Below, piece by piece: positions 18,367 through 27,580 of a DNA stretch of 64,000 nucleotides. The stretch covers positions 124,001 through 188,000 of the forward strand of contig CAVOJD010000009.1 in NCBI GenBank assembly GCA_963696075.1, written 5' to 3'. The notes under the pieces are model-generated. The model saw nothing but the letters and a program-made list of their open reading frames with translations, ran no database searches and was not told the DNA's origin. Position numbers and translations under genes: made by a program. Positions within the stretch are counted from its first letter, which is position 1. The number at the start of each line of letters is the position of its first letter. This stretch comes from CAJQQK01 sp963696075 (GTDB lineage: Bacteria > Pseudomonadota > Alphaproteobacteria > Rhizobiales > Hyphomicrobiaceae).

Positions 18367-19051
18367 GGTTGGCGCTATCGTGGTACGGCTGTTGGGTCTC
18401 ATTGTGCGTCGAGGGCGCGACATTGAGGGGGGCTATGCTGAATTTCTCTGGATTACTGTGGCGGGCCGGTGGGACGAGGGCTCCGAATCTGGTTTCGAGA
18501 GAGCATTCTTCGTGACGCGCTGGTTTGTTCAGCGACAGCAGCCGCCTTTTTGGCTGCGGGGTTCAGCCTGATGAGCCCTGTTATTGGTTTGCAAGGCGTG
18601 TTGGTCGCCTGAGTGGGACTGTTGCCCGCGTTTCGACCCGACCGGGTACCCGTGATCACTTAACGATGTGTTGCCATTCGGCTTTTCGTGGCATCTCAGC
18701 CACAACTCGTGCAAATGGCGTTGGAAAACGCCTTGTTAGATTTGCTGAGAATCTTTTTCCCGCTTAACCATCATCGCAGAGTTCAAGAGTAGTGCGGCAT
18801 GGTCGTTCTGACCGTTCTGCTGTGTCACTCCCTCCCAAGGGGTTCACGCAGCAGATTGCAGGGAGCAAGCCCGGCAGCTAAGTCGGCCGCACCGTTTCGT
18901 ATCCAGCGTAAGTATCAGTCACTAGTAGCGCGTTTGGTCGGAGCCGCCTGCGCACACGCGCGTGCGTGCTGCTTCGTCCCAACGCGAGCTGTCGCCGGGC
19001 AGCGCGTGATGCTTTCTGCAAAACAACTGAAACCACATTGTGGAGATGGAT

Positions 19052-20305
19052 ATGATTGGGGGACTGACTAAGACAACCAGTCGCTTGGCCATCGCTACCG
19101 CATTCGCTGCATTCGCATCGACCGGTGTTATGGCTGCCGACCTTGGCGGGAACTGCTGCTCTGATTTGGAAGAGCGGGTCGCCGAGCTGGAAGCGACGAC
19201 GGCACGCAAGGGCAATCGCCGCGTGTCTCTGGAAGTATCTGGCCACGTGCACGAAGCGATCGTGTTCTGGGAAGCCGACAGCACTGTCGACGATACCCTG
19301 GACGAATCGAACGTTTACATCGGCACGCACAACTCGAGCCGTTCGCGGTTCCGCTTCAAGGGTTCGGCGAAGATCAATTCTGATTGGTCTGCTGGCTTCT
19401 TGATGGAGTTTGGTGTTCGTGCGAACCACCTTGGTTCGAACACTCAGGACAGCCCGTATAACGTTTCTGGCCTCGATATCCGGCACGAAGCGCTGTACGT
19501 GAAGTCGAAGCAGATGGGTACTGTCTGGCTCGGCTGGACGTCTTCTGCCGCCGATGGGATCACCGAGATCTGTCTCGGTTGCGGGCTCGGTAACGGACCG
19601 GATTACTCGGATGATATGGGTAACCTGCTGATCGGTGGTGGTACCAATATCGACGTGTATGCTGGTCGTCACGGCGCATTCACGGGCGAAGGCGATCGTC
19701 GCGAAGTCATTCGCTACATCACACCTGAGTTCGCTGGGTTCGTTTTCTCGGCAGCTTATGGTCAGGACGACTTCTATGATGTCGCCCTGCGCTACGCCAA
19801 CGAATTCAACGGCGTTCGGGTCGCTTTTGGTGTCGGCTATCAGCATGATACCACGGGCAACTCTGGCCCTGGGTTCATCTCCTCACGTGCCTGCGCCAAC
19901 GGCCCTGGTTTGTCCACCTACGAGTGTGAGGTCATCGGTGCTTCTGGTAGCATCCAGCACGTTCCGAGCGGTGTCTATGTGGCGGCTGCCTACGGCTACC
20001 ACGAAGACCAGATCAACGCTGGTGCTCTGGGCGACTCTGGTTACGCCTGGCACATCACGGGTGGTGTGAACCGCAAGTTCTCGCCGCTTGGCTCGACCAA
20101 CATCTGGGGCATGTACACCTACGGTGAAGACGACATCACGGCTCGTGAGCTGACCGTTTACGGTATCGGTGTCGAACAGTCGATCGATGCTGCCGCCATG
20201 AACATCTACTTCTGGTGGAAGCATATGGAAGGCGAAGACAAGTTGGTTGGTCTCAGCGATGGTGAGACAGACCAGTTCGTCATCGGTTCGCGGATCCGCT
20301 TCTGA
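19052..20305 (+). CDS. Alphaproteobacterial outer-membrane porin (copy 2), intact
   Basis: This 417-residue paralogue of the gene at 16911 starts at ATG 19052, six bases after GGAG; both copies begin MIGGL. The signal peptide ends VMAADLGG, followed by a Cys pair and the coiled coil DLEERVAELEATTARKG. The barrel strands are shared with copy 1, for example NVYIGTHNSSRSRFRF, WLGWTSSAADGITEICLG and FTGEGDRREVIRYI. The C-terminus IGSRIRF ends in Phe, as expected for BAM-dependent insertion. Such porins are the general diffusion channels of Rhizobiales. Codon use leans to C- and T-ending codons, as in highly expressed genes. Own promoter and terminator are likely. Confidence 0.92.
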   Translation: MIGGLTKTTSRLAIATAFAAFASTGVMAADLGGNCCSDLEERVAELEATTARKGNRRVSLEVSGHVHEAIVFWEADSTVDDTLDESNVYIGTHNSSRSRFRFKGSAKINSDWSAGFLMEFGVRANHLGSNTQDSPYNVSGLDIRHEALYVKSKQMGTVWLGWTSSAADGITEICLGCGLGNGPDYSDDMGNLLIGGGTNIDVYAGRHGAFTGEGDRREVIRYITPEFAGFVFSAAYGQDDFYDVALRYANEFNGVRVAFGVGYQHDTTGNSGPGFISSRACANGPGLSTYECEVIGASGSIQHVPSGVYVAAAYGYHEDQINAGALGDSGYAWHITGGVNRKFSPLGSTNIWGMYTYGEDDITARELTVYGIGVEQSIDAAAMNIYFWWKHMEGEDKLVGLSDGETDQFVIGSRIRF

Positions 20306-20326
20306 TCTCGTAAAGACGGCACGACG

Positions 20327-20357
20327 GAAAGGGAGGCTTCGGCTTCCCTTTCTTTTT
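20327..20357 (+). terminator. Rho-independent terminator of porin 2
   Basis: An 11-bp stem with one G-T pair is capped by a stable TTCG loop and followed by TTTTT. Confidence 0.9.
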
Positions 20358-20550
20358 GTCGAATTATGATTGTTTGTGAGTGTATCGGCATATGGCCATT
20401 TGGTGGCTCAAGTGCATCATGGCTAAGGGAACACACTGATACGGCGAAATATTCAGTAGGTTTTAACCATACTGGCCAGACTCTGTTGTCTCACATATGC
20501 AGGGTGATGTCGTCGCAGTTGCGGCGAATTTGCGGGGTAGGGTCTTCTCG

Positions 20551-20892
20551 ATGAAGCGATTTTCACTAACGTTGCTGGCCGTAGGGCTTCTATCTGCCGG
20601 CGCATACGCGTTCGAGGCCAAACCTGGCAACATGGGCACCGTCAAACCAGGTGCAAACGGCGCTGCGCCGGTGTTGGGACTTGAAGACCAGAAGTTGCCG
20701 TCGGCAGCGAAAGGCAAGGGTGGTTTTGAATTGCCCGGCCTGGGTAGCCTCGGTGTGCTGCCGAAACTCGATTTTGGGCTGGAGCTGCTCTATGGGGAAG
20801 CGCCGGCGCCGATCGAGAGCGACGAGTTCAAGGGGCGGAACACGGATCCGGAGGATCTGACGATCCGGGGGACGTTCAAACACCGGTTCTGA
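20551..20892 (+). CDS. Small secreted protein, conserved-looking, function unknown
   Basis: The product is 113 residues when started at ATG 20551. The signal peptide is clear: MKRFSLTLLAVGLLSAGAYA. The mature part is rich in Gly, Pro and Leu and contains GGFELPGLGSLGVLPKLDFG followed by a strand LELLYGE. It ends LTIRGTFKHRF. A C-terminal Phe after alternating residues recalls outer-membrane beta-strands, but the protein is too short for a barrel on its own. An ATG 54 bases upstream is in frame but would bury the signal peptide. It lies downstream of the porins and has its own terminator. I cannot assign a function. Confidence 0.7.
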   Translation: MKRFSLTLLAVGLLSAGAYAFEAKPGNMGTVKPGANGAAPVLGLEDQKLPSAAKGKGGFELPGLGSLGVLPKLDFGLELLYGEAPAPIESDEFKGRNTDPEDLTIRGTFKHRF

Positions 20893-20929
20893 CCGATTGG
20901 GCGGTTGGGTGCTGGATTTGGGTGTTGTA

Positions 20930-20956
20930 AGGGCCTGGCGGATGCCGGGCCTTTTT
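20930..20956 (+). terminator. Rho-independent terminator after the small secreted protein
   Basis: The stem GGCCTGGC/GCCGGGCC (20932-20939 with 20944-20951, one T-G pair) is followed by TTTTT. Confidence 0.88.
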
Positions 20957-21011
20957 GTTTGGCCGCCGCGGCGTTATCGTTTGGGCGCGTTTGGTGGGAG
21001 CGGCCTTCGAT

Positions 21012-22637
21012 ATGCTCGATTATGACGGAAAGACCATCGGCTCGGTGTTTGCGGCGGCCGTTGCCCAGTTTTCAGCCAAGCCGTTTCTGGTCGTGCCGCG
21101 TGATCCGGGGCGCGGCTATGCCGCGGAGGGATGGCAGGCCTCGTTCGGCGAGGTCGGTGAACAGGTCGAGGCGCTTGTCTTGGGGCTTCGGGGCGCCGGG
21201 CTCGGGGCGGGGGACCGGATGGCGGTGCTGCTCGAGAATCGGCCGGAGATGCTGATCCTGAAGCTGGCGCTTGCGCGTTGTGGCGTTTCCTGGGTGCCGG
21301 TCAATCCTGATTATCGACCGGCGGAGATTGCCTATCTCCTGGACGACAGCCGCAGTTTGGTTGCGGTGGTGGTGCCGGAGCGGTTGGGGCAGATGCGGGA
21401 GGCGACCCGGCTTTGCAATCTCGATGTCGCGGTTGTCGTCTGGGACGGTTGCGGGTTGCCGGAGTGGCCGCGGGTGCGGGAGGCGGTTGGCGGGACTGAC
21501 ATCGGGCCACAGAGTGAGGCCAGCCTGCTCTATACGTCGGGGACGACGGGACGCCCGAAGGGCTGCATCATCAGCCATGAATACGAGCTGATGATGGGGG
21601 CGCGGTATGCCTCGCTTGGGGGTGTCGCGCAGATCGGGGAGAGTGGGACGGAGCGGGTCTACAATCCGCTGCCGTTGTTTCATGTCAACGCCGGGATCGT
21701 TCTCTTTTATGGGATGCTGCTGAGCGGTAATGCCCAGATCATTCCGGAGCGGTTCAGCCGGACACGGTTCTGGCGCGAGGTGCGCGAGACGGGGGCGACG
21801 GTGATCCATTATCTGGGCGTCGTGATTCCGGTCCTGATGAATGAGCCGGCGGGGGCGCAGGATCGGGACCATGGTGTGCGGTGGGGGTTTGGCGCCGGGG
21901 TTGAGCCTTCGCTGCATGGAGCGTTCGAGGAGCGGTTCGGATTTCCGCTGGTCGAGGTCTGGGGCATGACGGAGATGTGCCGGGTGCTGGCGGCCTCGCA
22001 GGAGCCGCGGCTGATCGAAACGCGTGCGATGGGGCGGCCTTTTGCGGGGCTCGAGGTTCGGGTCGTTGATCAGAATGACCGTGAGGTGGGGTTCGGGACG
22101 CCCGGCGAGATGGTGGTGCGCCATTCGGCCGAGACGCCGCGCAAGGGTGCCTTCTCGGGCTATCTCAACCAGGAGCAGGCAACGGAAGAGGCTTGGCGCG
22201 GGGGGTGGTTTCACACTGGCGACACCGTCACGCAGGATGCGTCCGGCATGCTTTTCTTCGTGGATCGCAAGAAGAACATCATTCGCCGTTCGGGAGAGAA
22301 CATCGCTGCGGCCGAAATTGAAGCGGTGCTGCAAGGTGATTCGCGCGTCGCACAGGTGGCGGTGATCGCGGTGGCGGACGAGATGCGCGATGAGGAAGTC
22401 ATGGCGTGTGTTGTCGCCAAGGCGGGGGGCGGGGACGAGGTGCTGGCATCGTCTTTGTTCGAGGCGTGTTATGCGCAACTTGCCTACTACAAAGCGCCGG
22501 GCTGGATCGTGTTCGTGGATCAGTTGCCGGTGACGGGGACGCAGAAGGTGCTCAAGCACATGATTTTCGGCGACGGCGTGGACCCAAGGGAAACTGCCGG
22601 TGCGATCGACCTGAGAGCGCGGAAGGTGCGTGGGTGA
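21012..22637 (+). CDS. AMP-forming acyl-CoA synthetase
   Basis: Members of this ANL superfamily activate a carboxylic acid to its acyl-AMP and then the CoA thioester. The product is 541 residues from ATG 21012. The phosphate-binding A3 motif YTSGTTGRPKG starts at residue 174. Further landmarks are the A5-like VWGMTEM, the A7/A8 region GWFHTGDTVTQDASG then VDRKKNIIRRSGENI, and the C-terminal Lys in TGTQKVLKH. The segment CGVSWVPVNPDYRPAEIAYL resembles CaiC-type and other crotonobetaine or carnitine CoA ligases, but the acyl group cannot be fixed. No beta-oxidation partners are adjacent. Confidence 0.9.
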   Translation: MLDYDGKTIGSVFAAAVAQFSAKPFLVVPRDPGRGYAAEGWQASFGEVGEQVEALVLGLRGAGLGAGDRMAVLLENRPEMLILKLALARCGVSWVPVNPDYRPAEIAYLLDDSRSLVAVVVPERLGQMREATRLCNLDVAVVVWDGCGLPEWPRVREAVGGTDIGPQSEASLLYTSGTTGRPKGCIISHEYELMMGARYASLGGVAQIGESGTERVYNPLPLFHVNAGIVLFYGMLLSGNAQIIPERFSRTRFWREVRETGATVIHYLGVVIPVLMNEPAGAQDRDHGVRWGFGAGVEPSLHGAFEERFGFPLVEVWGMTEMCRVLAASQEPRLIETRAMGRPFAGLEVRVVDQNDREVGFGTPGEMVVRHSAETPRKGAFSGYLNQEQATEEAWRGGWFHTGDTVTQDASGMLFFVDRKKNIIRRSGENIAAAEIEAVLQGDSRVAQVAVIAVADEMRDEEVMACVVAKAGGGDEVLASSLFEACYAQLAYYKAPGWIVFVDQLPVTGTQKVLKHMIFGDGVDPRETAGAIDLRARKVRG

Positions 22638-22690
22638 CGGCTGCGTCAGCGGGGCGCTGCGGCGGGAGCCGGATTGCGTGTGGACGATGT

Positions 22691-22764
22691 TGGAGGCCAC
22701 GCCCGGAATCGAACCGGGGTATACGGATTTGCAATCCGCTGCGTCACCACTCCGCCACGTGGCC
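22691..22764 (-). tRNA. tRNA-Cys (anticodon GCA)
   Basis: The 74-base gene has a 7-bp acceptor stem (GGCCACG with CGTGGCC), a D arm, the anticodon loop ATTGCAAA read as GCA, the T arm with GGTTCGATTCC, and an encoded CCA at 22691-22693. The discriminator base is U, an identity element for cysteinyl-tRNA synthetase. It lies on the minus strand between the acyl-CoA synthetase and pcm. Confidence 0.96.
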
Positions 22765-22975
22765 TCAAACCTTTTCCCGCAGTTCGACCGGATTGAGGCC
22801 GGGGGATAAGGAAAACACGATATCAGGCCGCGTGGTGATGTCCGGCCTGCTTGCGTTTTGAGGTGCGCGGCATGTATCACATGGTCCGCTACAAGTGCAA
22901 TGATACTCTTGCGTCGTGAATGGCTGGTGAACAACTCGATGCCCTCGAATGGGCCGGTTGGGGAAGAGGGCGGAG

Positions 22976-23647
22976 ATGGTCGATTTTTCGTTGCAGCGCC
23001 ATAACATGGTGGAAAGCCAGGTGCGGCCGAGTGAACTTACCGACCGCCGGATCACGCGGGTCATGGAAGTCACACCGCGCGAGGCGTTCCTGCCGCCTGC
23101 GCTGCATGGCGTTGCCTATTCCGATGCGGAGCTTTCGCTGGACAAGGTCACGGGGGCGACGCCGGGGCGGGAGATGCTGGCGGCGCGTACGATATCGATG
23201 ATGATTCAGTCCCTTGAGGTCGGCTCGGCCGATGTTGTGCTGCTGGTTGGGGGTGGCACGGGCTATGAGGCGGCGCTGCTCGCGGACATGGTGCAGACAG
23301 TGGTGTGCCTGGAGAGTGATGATGCGCTGGCGACAGCGGCGGAGGCGGCGCTGCAGGGCCAGGACATCGGCAATGTCGCGGTGGTGAAGGGCGAGCTTGC
23401 GCAAGGCTACGCAAGCGAGGGGCCGTACGATGCGATTTTGATCAATGGCGCGGTCGATGACGTCGGCGAAGAGCTGCTTGACCAACTCAAGGATGGCGGA
23501 CGACTGGTCGCGGTTCACCGGTTGGGACAGGTTCAGCGCGTTGCGGTCTGGTATCGGACCGGGGAACGTTTCTCCCGGGTCGAGAAGGGGGGGGCTGCGG
23601 CGCCGATCCTGCCAGGCTTTGCGCGTGACGTTGCGTTTTCGTTTTGA
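22976..23647 (+). CDS. pcm: Protein-L-isoaspartate O-methyltransferase family protein
   Basis: Pcm enzymes methylate isoaspartyl residues in damaged proteins using S-adenosylmethionine. The 223-residue product starts at ATG 22976 after AGAGGG. It has N-terminal MVESQVRPSE, REAFLP and the SAM-binding loop GGGTGYEAALLA at 92-103, then VCLESD and YDAILINGAV. In many Rhizobiales this gene precedes tolC, popZ and valS, as here. The glycine loop differs slightly from the usual GTGSGY of Escherichia coli Pcm, as is common in this subgroup, so substrate use is less certain than fold. It is about 200 bases upstream of the first TolC gene. Confidence 0.88.
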   Translation: MVDFSLQRHNMVESQVRPSELTDRRITRVMEVTPREAFLPPALHGVAYSDAELSLDKVTGATPGREMLAARTISMMIQSLEVGSADVVLLVGGGTGYEAALLADMVQTVVCLESDDALATAAEAALQGQDIGNVAVVKGELAQGYASEGPYDAILINGAVDDVGEELLDQLKDGGRLVAVHRLGQVQRVAVWYRTGERFSRVEKGGAAAPILPGFARDVAFSF

Positions 23648-23853
23648 TGCGGCGCTCTGAGGCGTTTTGTTGCGCCTTTTGCGGCATTTGACGAGAAGCT
23701 ATTGCCGCACCGTTGTCCCACAAGGGGACAGCGCTTTACGCTCAATTAAATGATTTCCCGCACAATCGATCCGGGCGCGCATGAGTGGGCGTGCCCGTGT
23801 GGTCGATTGCCGCCCGTTGTCTTGCGTCATGGCGGAGAAAAGCGGGATTTTCC

Positions 23854-25542
23854 ATGGCGTTCTTTCAAGTGGCTGGCGGCTCGAATTCGGCTGCGTCGCG
23901 TTGGTCTGCGTTGGGCGGATGGTGTCACAGCGGTGGCATCAGGCTGGCGGCGCTGGCTGTTGGGGGATGTTGCGTGCTGGTGGCGCCGGCGGCTGGGGAG
24001 CCGATGCGGGCGGCACTCAGTTCTGCTTATCGTTTGAACCCTGAAATCGATGCCGAGCGTGCCCGCCTCAGGGCAACGGATGAGGACGTGCAGCGGGCGC
24101 GATCGGGATGGGCGCCGCAGATCGATGGTGAAGCCACTCTTGGGCTGCGAAACGAGGTTTCGCGGCCCGGCGACCGCTCATTTGTGCGGCCCGGCGAATT
24201 ATCGGTTCAATTCTCGCAGCCCCTGTTCACGGGCTTTCGCACGTTCAGCGCGGTCAATCAGGCAGAAGCGAGTGTGCGGGCGGCGCGCGCGGAGTTGCGC
24301 GATGTCGAGGCGCGGGTGCTGAGTGAGGCGGCGGAAGCGTATGCCGACGTCAAGCGGGATCGTGAACTGGTCCGGCTGGCGGAACGGTTTGTTGACACGC
24401 TCGCGCGTGACCTCAGGGCGGCGCAGGAGCGGCGCTTGATCGGTGAGGTGACGTTCACAGATATCGATCAGGTCAAGATCCGGTTGACGCGCGCGAAGGT
24501 GCTGCTCAATCAGGTTCGTGGCGATCTGCGGGGGGCTGAGGCGGACTATCTGCGTGTGGTCGGACGTGAGCCGACGCGGGCGATTGTCGCTGGGATTGTG
24601 CTTGGCAAATTACCAAAGTCGCTGTCGGAGGCGGTCTCGATTGCGGTTCGGGAAAATGCGCTGGTGGTGCGGGCGCTCTATCAGGAGCAGGCCGCGCGGC
24701 ATGGGGTGGATCGTGAACGCAGCGAGTTGTTGCCGCGGGTCGATCTCGAAGGGGGCTACCGGCGCTCGTTTAACGAATCAGAACAGACGAACCGCAGCGA
24801 TACGGCTGAGTTGATCGGGCGCTTGCAGGTGCCGCTCTACCGGGGCGGGGACCAGCGGGCGCGGGTGCGGCAGGCAAAACACCTTCATGTCGGGCGGTTG
24901 CAGGACGTTGAAGCCGCACGGCGGCGGGCGTCCGGTGATCTTAAGGTCGCGTGGGCGGACCTGAAGGCTGCCAACATCAAGATGAAACTCGACCGTGATC
25001 GTATCGCATTTGCACTTTCCGCGCTGAAAGGGGTGCGCGACGAAGAGCGGGTCGGCCAGCGCACGCTGCTCGATGTGCTCAATGCCGAGGACGAACTCTT
25101 TCAGGCGGGGAGCAGCTTCGAGCAGAATTTCCGGGATATGGTTGTGGCGCACTACCGGGTGTTGCGCGCAATGGGTCGCCTCGACAGCGGGTTCCTGAAG
25201 CTTGCTGAGGTTCAGTACGATCCCGAACAGCATTACCAAGAGGTGCGGGGGAAGTGGTTTACGACGTCAATCGCTGGTGAGCGGAAGTCGCCGGTTTCGA
25301 GCCGGGCAATGCCGGCGCGGGCGCCGCAGGTTGCCGGATGGCGCACGTCGACGCGCGCCGACGGGGCGGAGAGCTGGGGTGCGACTTCAGTGAAATTGCC
25401 TGCGCGGAAGATCGCGCCGAAGACAGCTGCGCGAACCGGCAAACGGCGCCCGCGCGCGGTGGCAGCCGGCGGCGCGCCGGCTGTGCTGCTGAGAGGGGGG
25501 CTTGGGGTTGGGAGTGGTTGGGATGCTAGCCAGCGGCGCTAG
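23854..25542 (+). CDS. tolC: TolC family outer-membrane efflux protein, copy 1
   Basis: TolC proteins form trimeric outer-membrane channels for type I secretion and drug efflux. The product is 562 residues from ATG 23854, with a signal peptide ending VAPAAGEP. Two OEP repeats are visible: the first around ALSSAYRLNPEIDAERARL to FSQPLFTGFRTFSAVNQAE, the second around LIGRLQVPLYRGGDQ and EERVGQRTLLDVLNAEDELF. The C-terminal 90 residues past GKWFTTSI are an Arg/Ala/Pro-rich basic tail absent from copy 2. It is the first of two tandem paralogues; each has its own terminator, so they are separate transcription units. Confidence 0.92.
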   Translation: MAFFQVAGGSNSAASRWSALGGWCHSGGIRLAALAVGGCCVLVAPAAGEPMRAALSSAYRLNPEIDAERARLRATDEDVQRARSGWAPQIDGEATLGLRNEVSRPGDRSFVRPGELSVQFSQPLFTGFRTFSAVNQAEASVRAARAELRDVEARVLSEAAEAYADVKRDRELVRLAERFVDTLARDLRAAQERRLIGEVTFTDIDQVKIRLTRAKVLLNQVRGDLRGAEADYLRVVGREPTRAIVAGIVLGKLPKSLSEAVSIAVRENALVVRALYQEQAARHGVDRERSELLPRVDLEGGYRRSFNESEQTNRSDTAELIGRLQVPLYRGGDQRARVRQAKHLHVGRLQDVEAARRRASGDLKVAWADLKAANIKMKLDRDRIAFALSALKGVRDEERVGQRTLLDVLNAEDELFQAGSSFEQNFRDMVVAHYRVLRAMGRLDSGFLKLAEVQYDPEQHYQEVRGKWFTTSIAGERKSPVSSRAMPARAPQVAGWRTSTRADGAESWGATSVKLPARKIAPKTAARTGKRRPRAVAAGGAPAVLLRGGLGVGSGWDASQRR

Positions 25543-25596
25543 TCGACCCTCACAAGCTTTTGGATTAGTCAGGTTTTTTTCAGATGCGATTAAATG

Positions 25597-25628
25597 CAAA
25601 CGGCTCGCTTGCTGCGGGCCGTTTTTTT
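25597..25628 (+). terminator. Rho-independent terminator of TolC copy 1
   Basis: A 10-bp stem (25599-25608 with 25614-25623, one T-G pair) is followed by a run of seven T. Confidence 0.9.
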
Positions 25629-25902
25629 GTGTGTGTGAAGGGTCTTGAGGAACCGAATCTGTGCGTGAAAGCCGTCGTATTGTCGACGTGTGGTTTTGAC
25701 ATGGTAGAAATCGGAGAGCGGGGCTGAAGGGTGTCGCATTTTGCACACAGTTAGGCTTTGGATTGTGTGTCTCGGCAACGCTGGTTGGGCGTTTGGTGGA
25801 CAGGACACGGAATCTATATCAATGGTTTGGTGGATTTAGTCTCACTTGGCCGCTGTTCGGGGGATTTTGGTGTTGGGCCATATGAGACGGGGACTATTTT
25901 TT

Positions 25903-25908
25903 GGGGGA
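25903..25908 (+). promoter_or_regulatory. Ribosome binding site that fixes a TTG start for TolC copy 2
   Basis: GGGGGA lies five bases before TTG 25914. No ATG or GTG in a suitable place precedes the signal peptide, so this site supports the rare start codon. Confidence 0.6.
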
Positions 25909-25913
25909 CGGCT

Positions 25914-27392
25914 TTGAGAAATCTCTGGGCGCATAATCGATCCAATCCCGAGAGCAGGCGTTCCCGTTGGCTGATCAGTGTATCGGCTTCGGTGCTGTTG
26001 CTCGGCGGTTTCGCTGGTCAGGCGGCACAAGCAGAAACGCTACGTGGTGCGCTTGCCTCGGCCTACAAGTTTAATCCTGAAATCGAGGCCGAGCGCGCAA
26101 ACCTGCGCGCCACGGACGAAGAAGTGCCCCGGGCGAAGTCCGGGTATCGGCCGCGTCTTGAGGCGAACGCAGACGTTGGCGCGCGGCGGACGAATAATGA
26201 CCTGGTTGGCGGCGGATCGACGTCTGGCACGCGGCATCCGCGCGGCTTCGATGTAACGGTCAATCAGAACATTTTCGATGGCTTTCGCACGACCAACGGT
26301 GTTAACGCCGCGGAGGCGACGGTAAGGGCAGGCCGGGCTGCACTGCATAATACCGAGCAGACCGTGCTTCTCGATGCCGTTTCTGCCTACATGAATGTCG
26401 TGCGTGATCAGGCAATCGTCCGGTTGCGCGAGAACAACGTGCGCTTCCTCACCAGCAATCTTCGGGCGACTCGGGACCGCTTCAATGCAGGTGAAGTGAC
26501 GCGGACGGATGTGGCGCAGTCAAGCGCACGGCGCGCCGGCGCGGTTTCAGCGTTGGATCTGGCGCGGGCGAACCTGAAGTCCTCGCGGGCCAATTACGAG
26601 CGGATTATCGGGAACCCGCCGTCGAATCTTCGGGGCGCCGGGGTACCTGAGCGGCTGCTGCCCAAGACACTTGCCGAGGCCACGAGCCGGGCTATCAACG
26701 AAGCTCCGTCGGTGGTCTCTGCGCTCTATCTCGAGCAGGCGGCGCGCTATAACGTTGAGGTTGTCTGGGGTGAATTGCTACCTCAGCTTGGTGTTCAGGG
26801 CCGCTACGGGAAGCGCTTCGATGAGGGGCTGTCGCTGGATAGCTCGGAATCCACGTCGGTTGTCGGTACGCTGCGTGTGCCGCTCTACCAGGGTGGTGAA
26901 GTTCGCGCACGGCTGCGTCAGGCCAAGCATGAGCATGTTCGGCAAATCCAACTCGTCGCTCGGGCACGGACGATCGCTCGGGAGGCGGCTGTTGCGGCCT
27001 GGGCATCGTTGGATGCATCTCGCGCTCAGCTCCGTTCGGACAAGGCACAGGTCGAGGCAAACCGCATCGCTCTGGCTGGTGTTCGGGAGGAGGAAAGGGT
27101 GGGTCAGCGTACGCTCCTTGATGTTCTTAATGCGGAACAGGAACTCCTCGATGCACAGGTTGGTCTTGTCACGACGGAACGCGAGCTGGTCGTGAGTGCC
27201 TATTCGCTGATCGCTGCCACCGGGCGGATGACGGCGTCGGAACTCAGCCTGTCCAAGAAGGTCTATGATCCGGAAGAGCACTACTTCGATGTACGCCGGA
27301 AGTGGTTCGGGATCAGCATCACGCACCAGGATGGCCGTAGCGAGCGGGTCGATGTTTGGAATTCACACGGCAAGGGCCGCAGCTACAAATAA
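25914..27392 (+). CDS. tolC: TolC family outer-membrane efflux protein, copy 2
   Basis: The product is 492 residues from TTG 25914, with a strong Shine-Dalgarno and a signal peptide ending GQAAQAE. It closely parallels copy 1: ALASAYKFNPEIEAERANLR at the N-terminus, then VTVNQNIFDGFRTTNGVNAA, LRVPLYQGGEVRARLRQAKH and EERVGQRTLLDVLNAEQELL. It ends shortly after the KKVYDPEEHYFDVRRKWFG segment, without the basic tail of copy 1. In related genomes the tolC beside popZ and valS is normally single, so this is a local duplication or the retained ancestral copy. The export partner is not encoded in the window. Confidence 0.92.
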   Translation: MRNLWAHNRSNPESRRSRWLISVSASVLLLGGFAGQAAQAETLRGALASAYKFNPEIEAERANLRATDEEVPRAKSGYRPRLEANADVGARRTNNDLVGGGSTSGTRHPRGFDVTVNQNIFDGFRTTNGVNAAEATVRAGRAALHNTEQTVLLDAVSAYMNVVRDQAIVRLRENNVRFLTSNLRATRDRFNAGEVTRTDVAQSSARRAGAVSALDLARANLKSSRANYERIIGNPPSNLRGAGVPERLLPKTLAEATSRAINEAPSVVSALYLEQAARYNVEVVWGELLPQLGVQGRYGKRFDEGLSLDSSESTSVVGTLRVPLYQGGEVRARLRQAKHEHVRQIQLVARARTIAREAAVAAWASLDASRAQLRSDKAQVEANRIALAGVREEERVGQRTLLDVLNAEQELLDAQVGLVTTERELVVSAYSLIAATGRMTASELSLSKKVYDPEEHYFDVRRKWFGISITHQDGRSERVDVWNSHGKGRSYK

Positions 27393-27425
27393 TCCGGGGG
27401 CTCGTCGGCGGACTTGAATAGAAAT

Positions 27426-27457
27426 CGGAGGTTGCGGTGGACCGCGCCTCCGTTTTT
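27426..27457 (+). terminator. Rho-independent terminator of TolC copy 2
   Basis: CGGAGG/CCTCCG (27426-27431 with 27447-27452) encloses a further GCGG/CCGC pairing and is followed by TTTTT. Confidence 0.85.
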
Positions 27458-27580
27458 GTTTGTCATGACTTATCATGTGCCATCAATTTGCCTATCCGTG
27501 TTGGTGTTGATCAATCCTGGATTTTGTTGAGACACGATGCGTTGCGAACGGGTTGATGCGATTGAAGTGGGAAGTTGTTG

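Larger units (their letters stand above)
18148..19051. other. Intergenic region of about 900 bases between the two porins
   Basis: I find no gene with recognisable features. It contains the porin 1 terminator, a 16-base-period direct repeat at 18337-18366, and the promoter and leader of porin 2. Its length is unusual for this compact chromosome, so a small RNA gene is possible but not shown. Confidence 0.45.
25543..25913. other. Intergenic region between the TolC paralogues, 371 bases
   Basis: The region holds the terminator of copy 1 and the promoter and ribosome site of copy 2. An open frame runs through part of it in phase with copy 2, but its sequence is not signal-peptide-like. No other gene is seen. 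Confidence 0.5.

Noticed and set aside
18538..18557. GCAGCC/GGCTGC hairpin considered as a small-RNA terminator
   Set aside because: It has a 6-bp stem but no T-run after it, and no promoter is visible upstream.
18326..18571. Open frame of 81 codons in the porin spacer
   Set aside because: It overlaps the direct repeats, has no ribosome site and has no protein-like pattern.
16911..20305. Tandem porins considered as a mobile or composite element
   Set aside because: There are no transposase genes, terminal repeats or target duplications; ordinary tandem duplication explains it.
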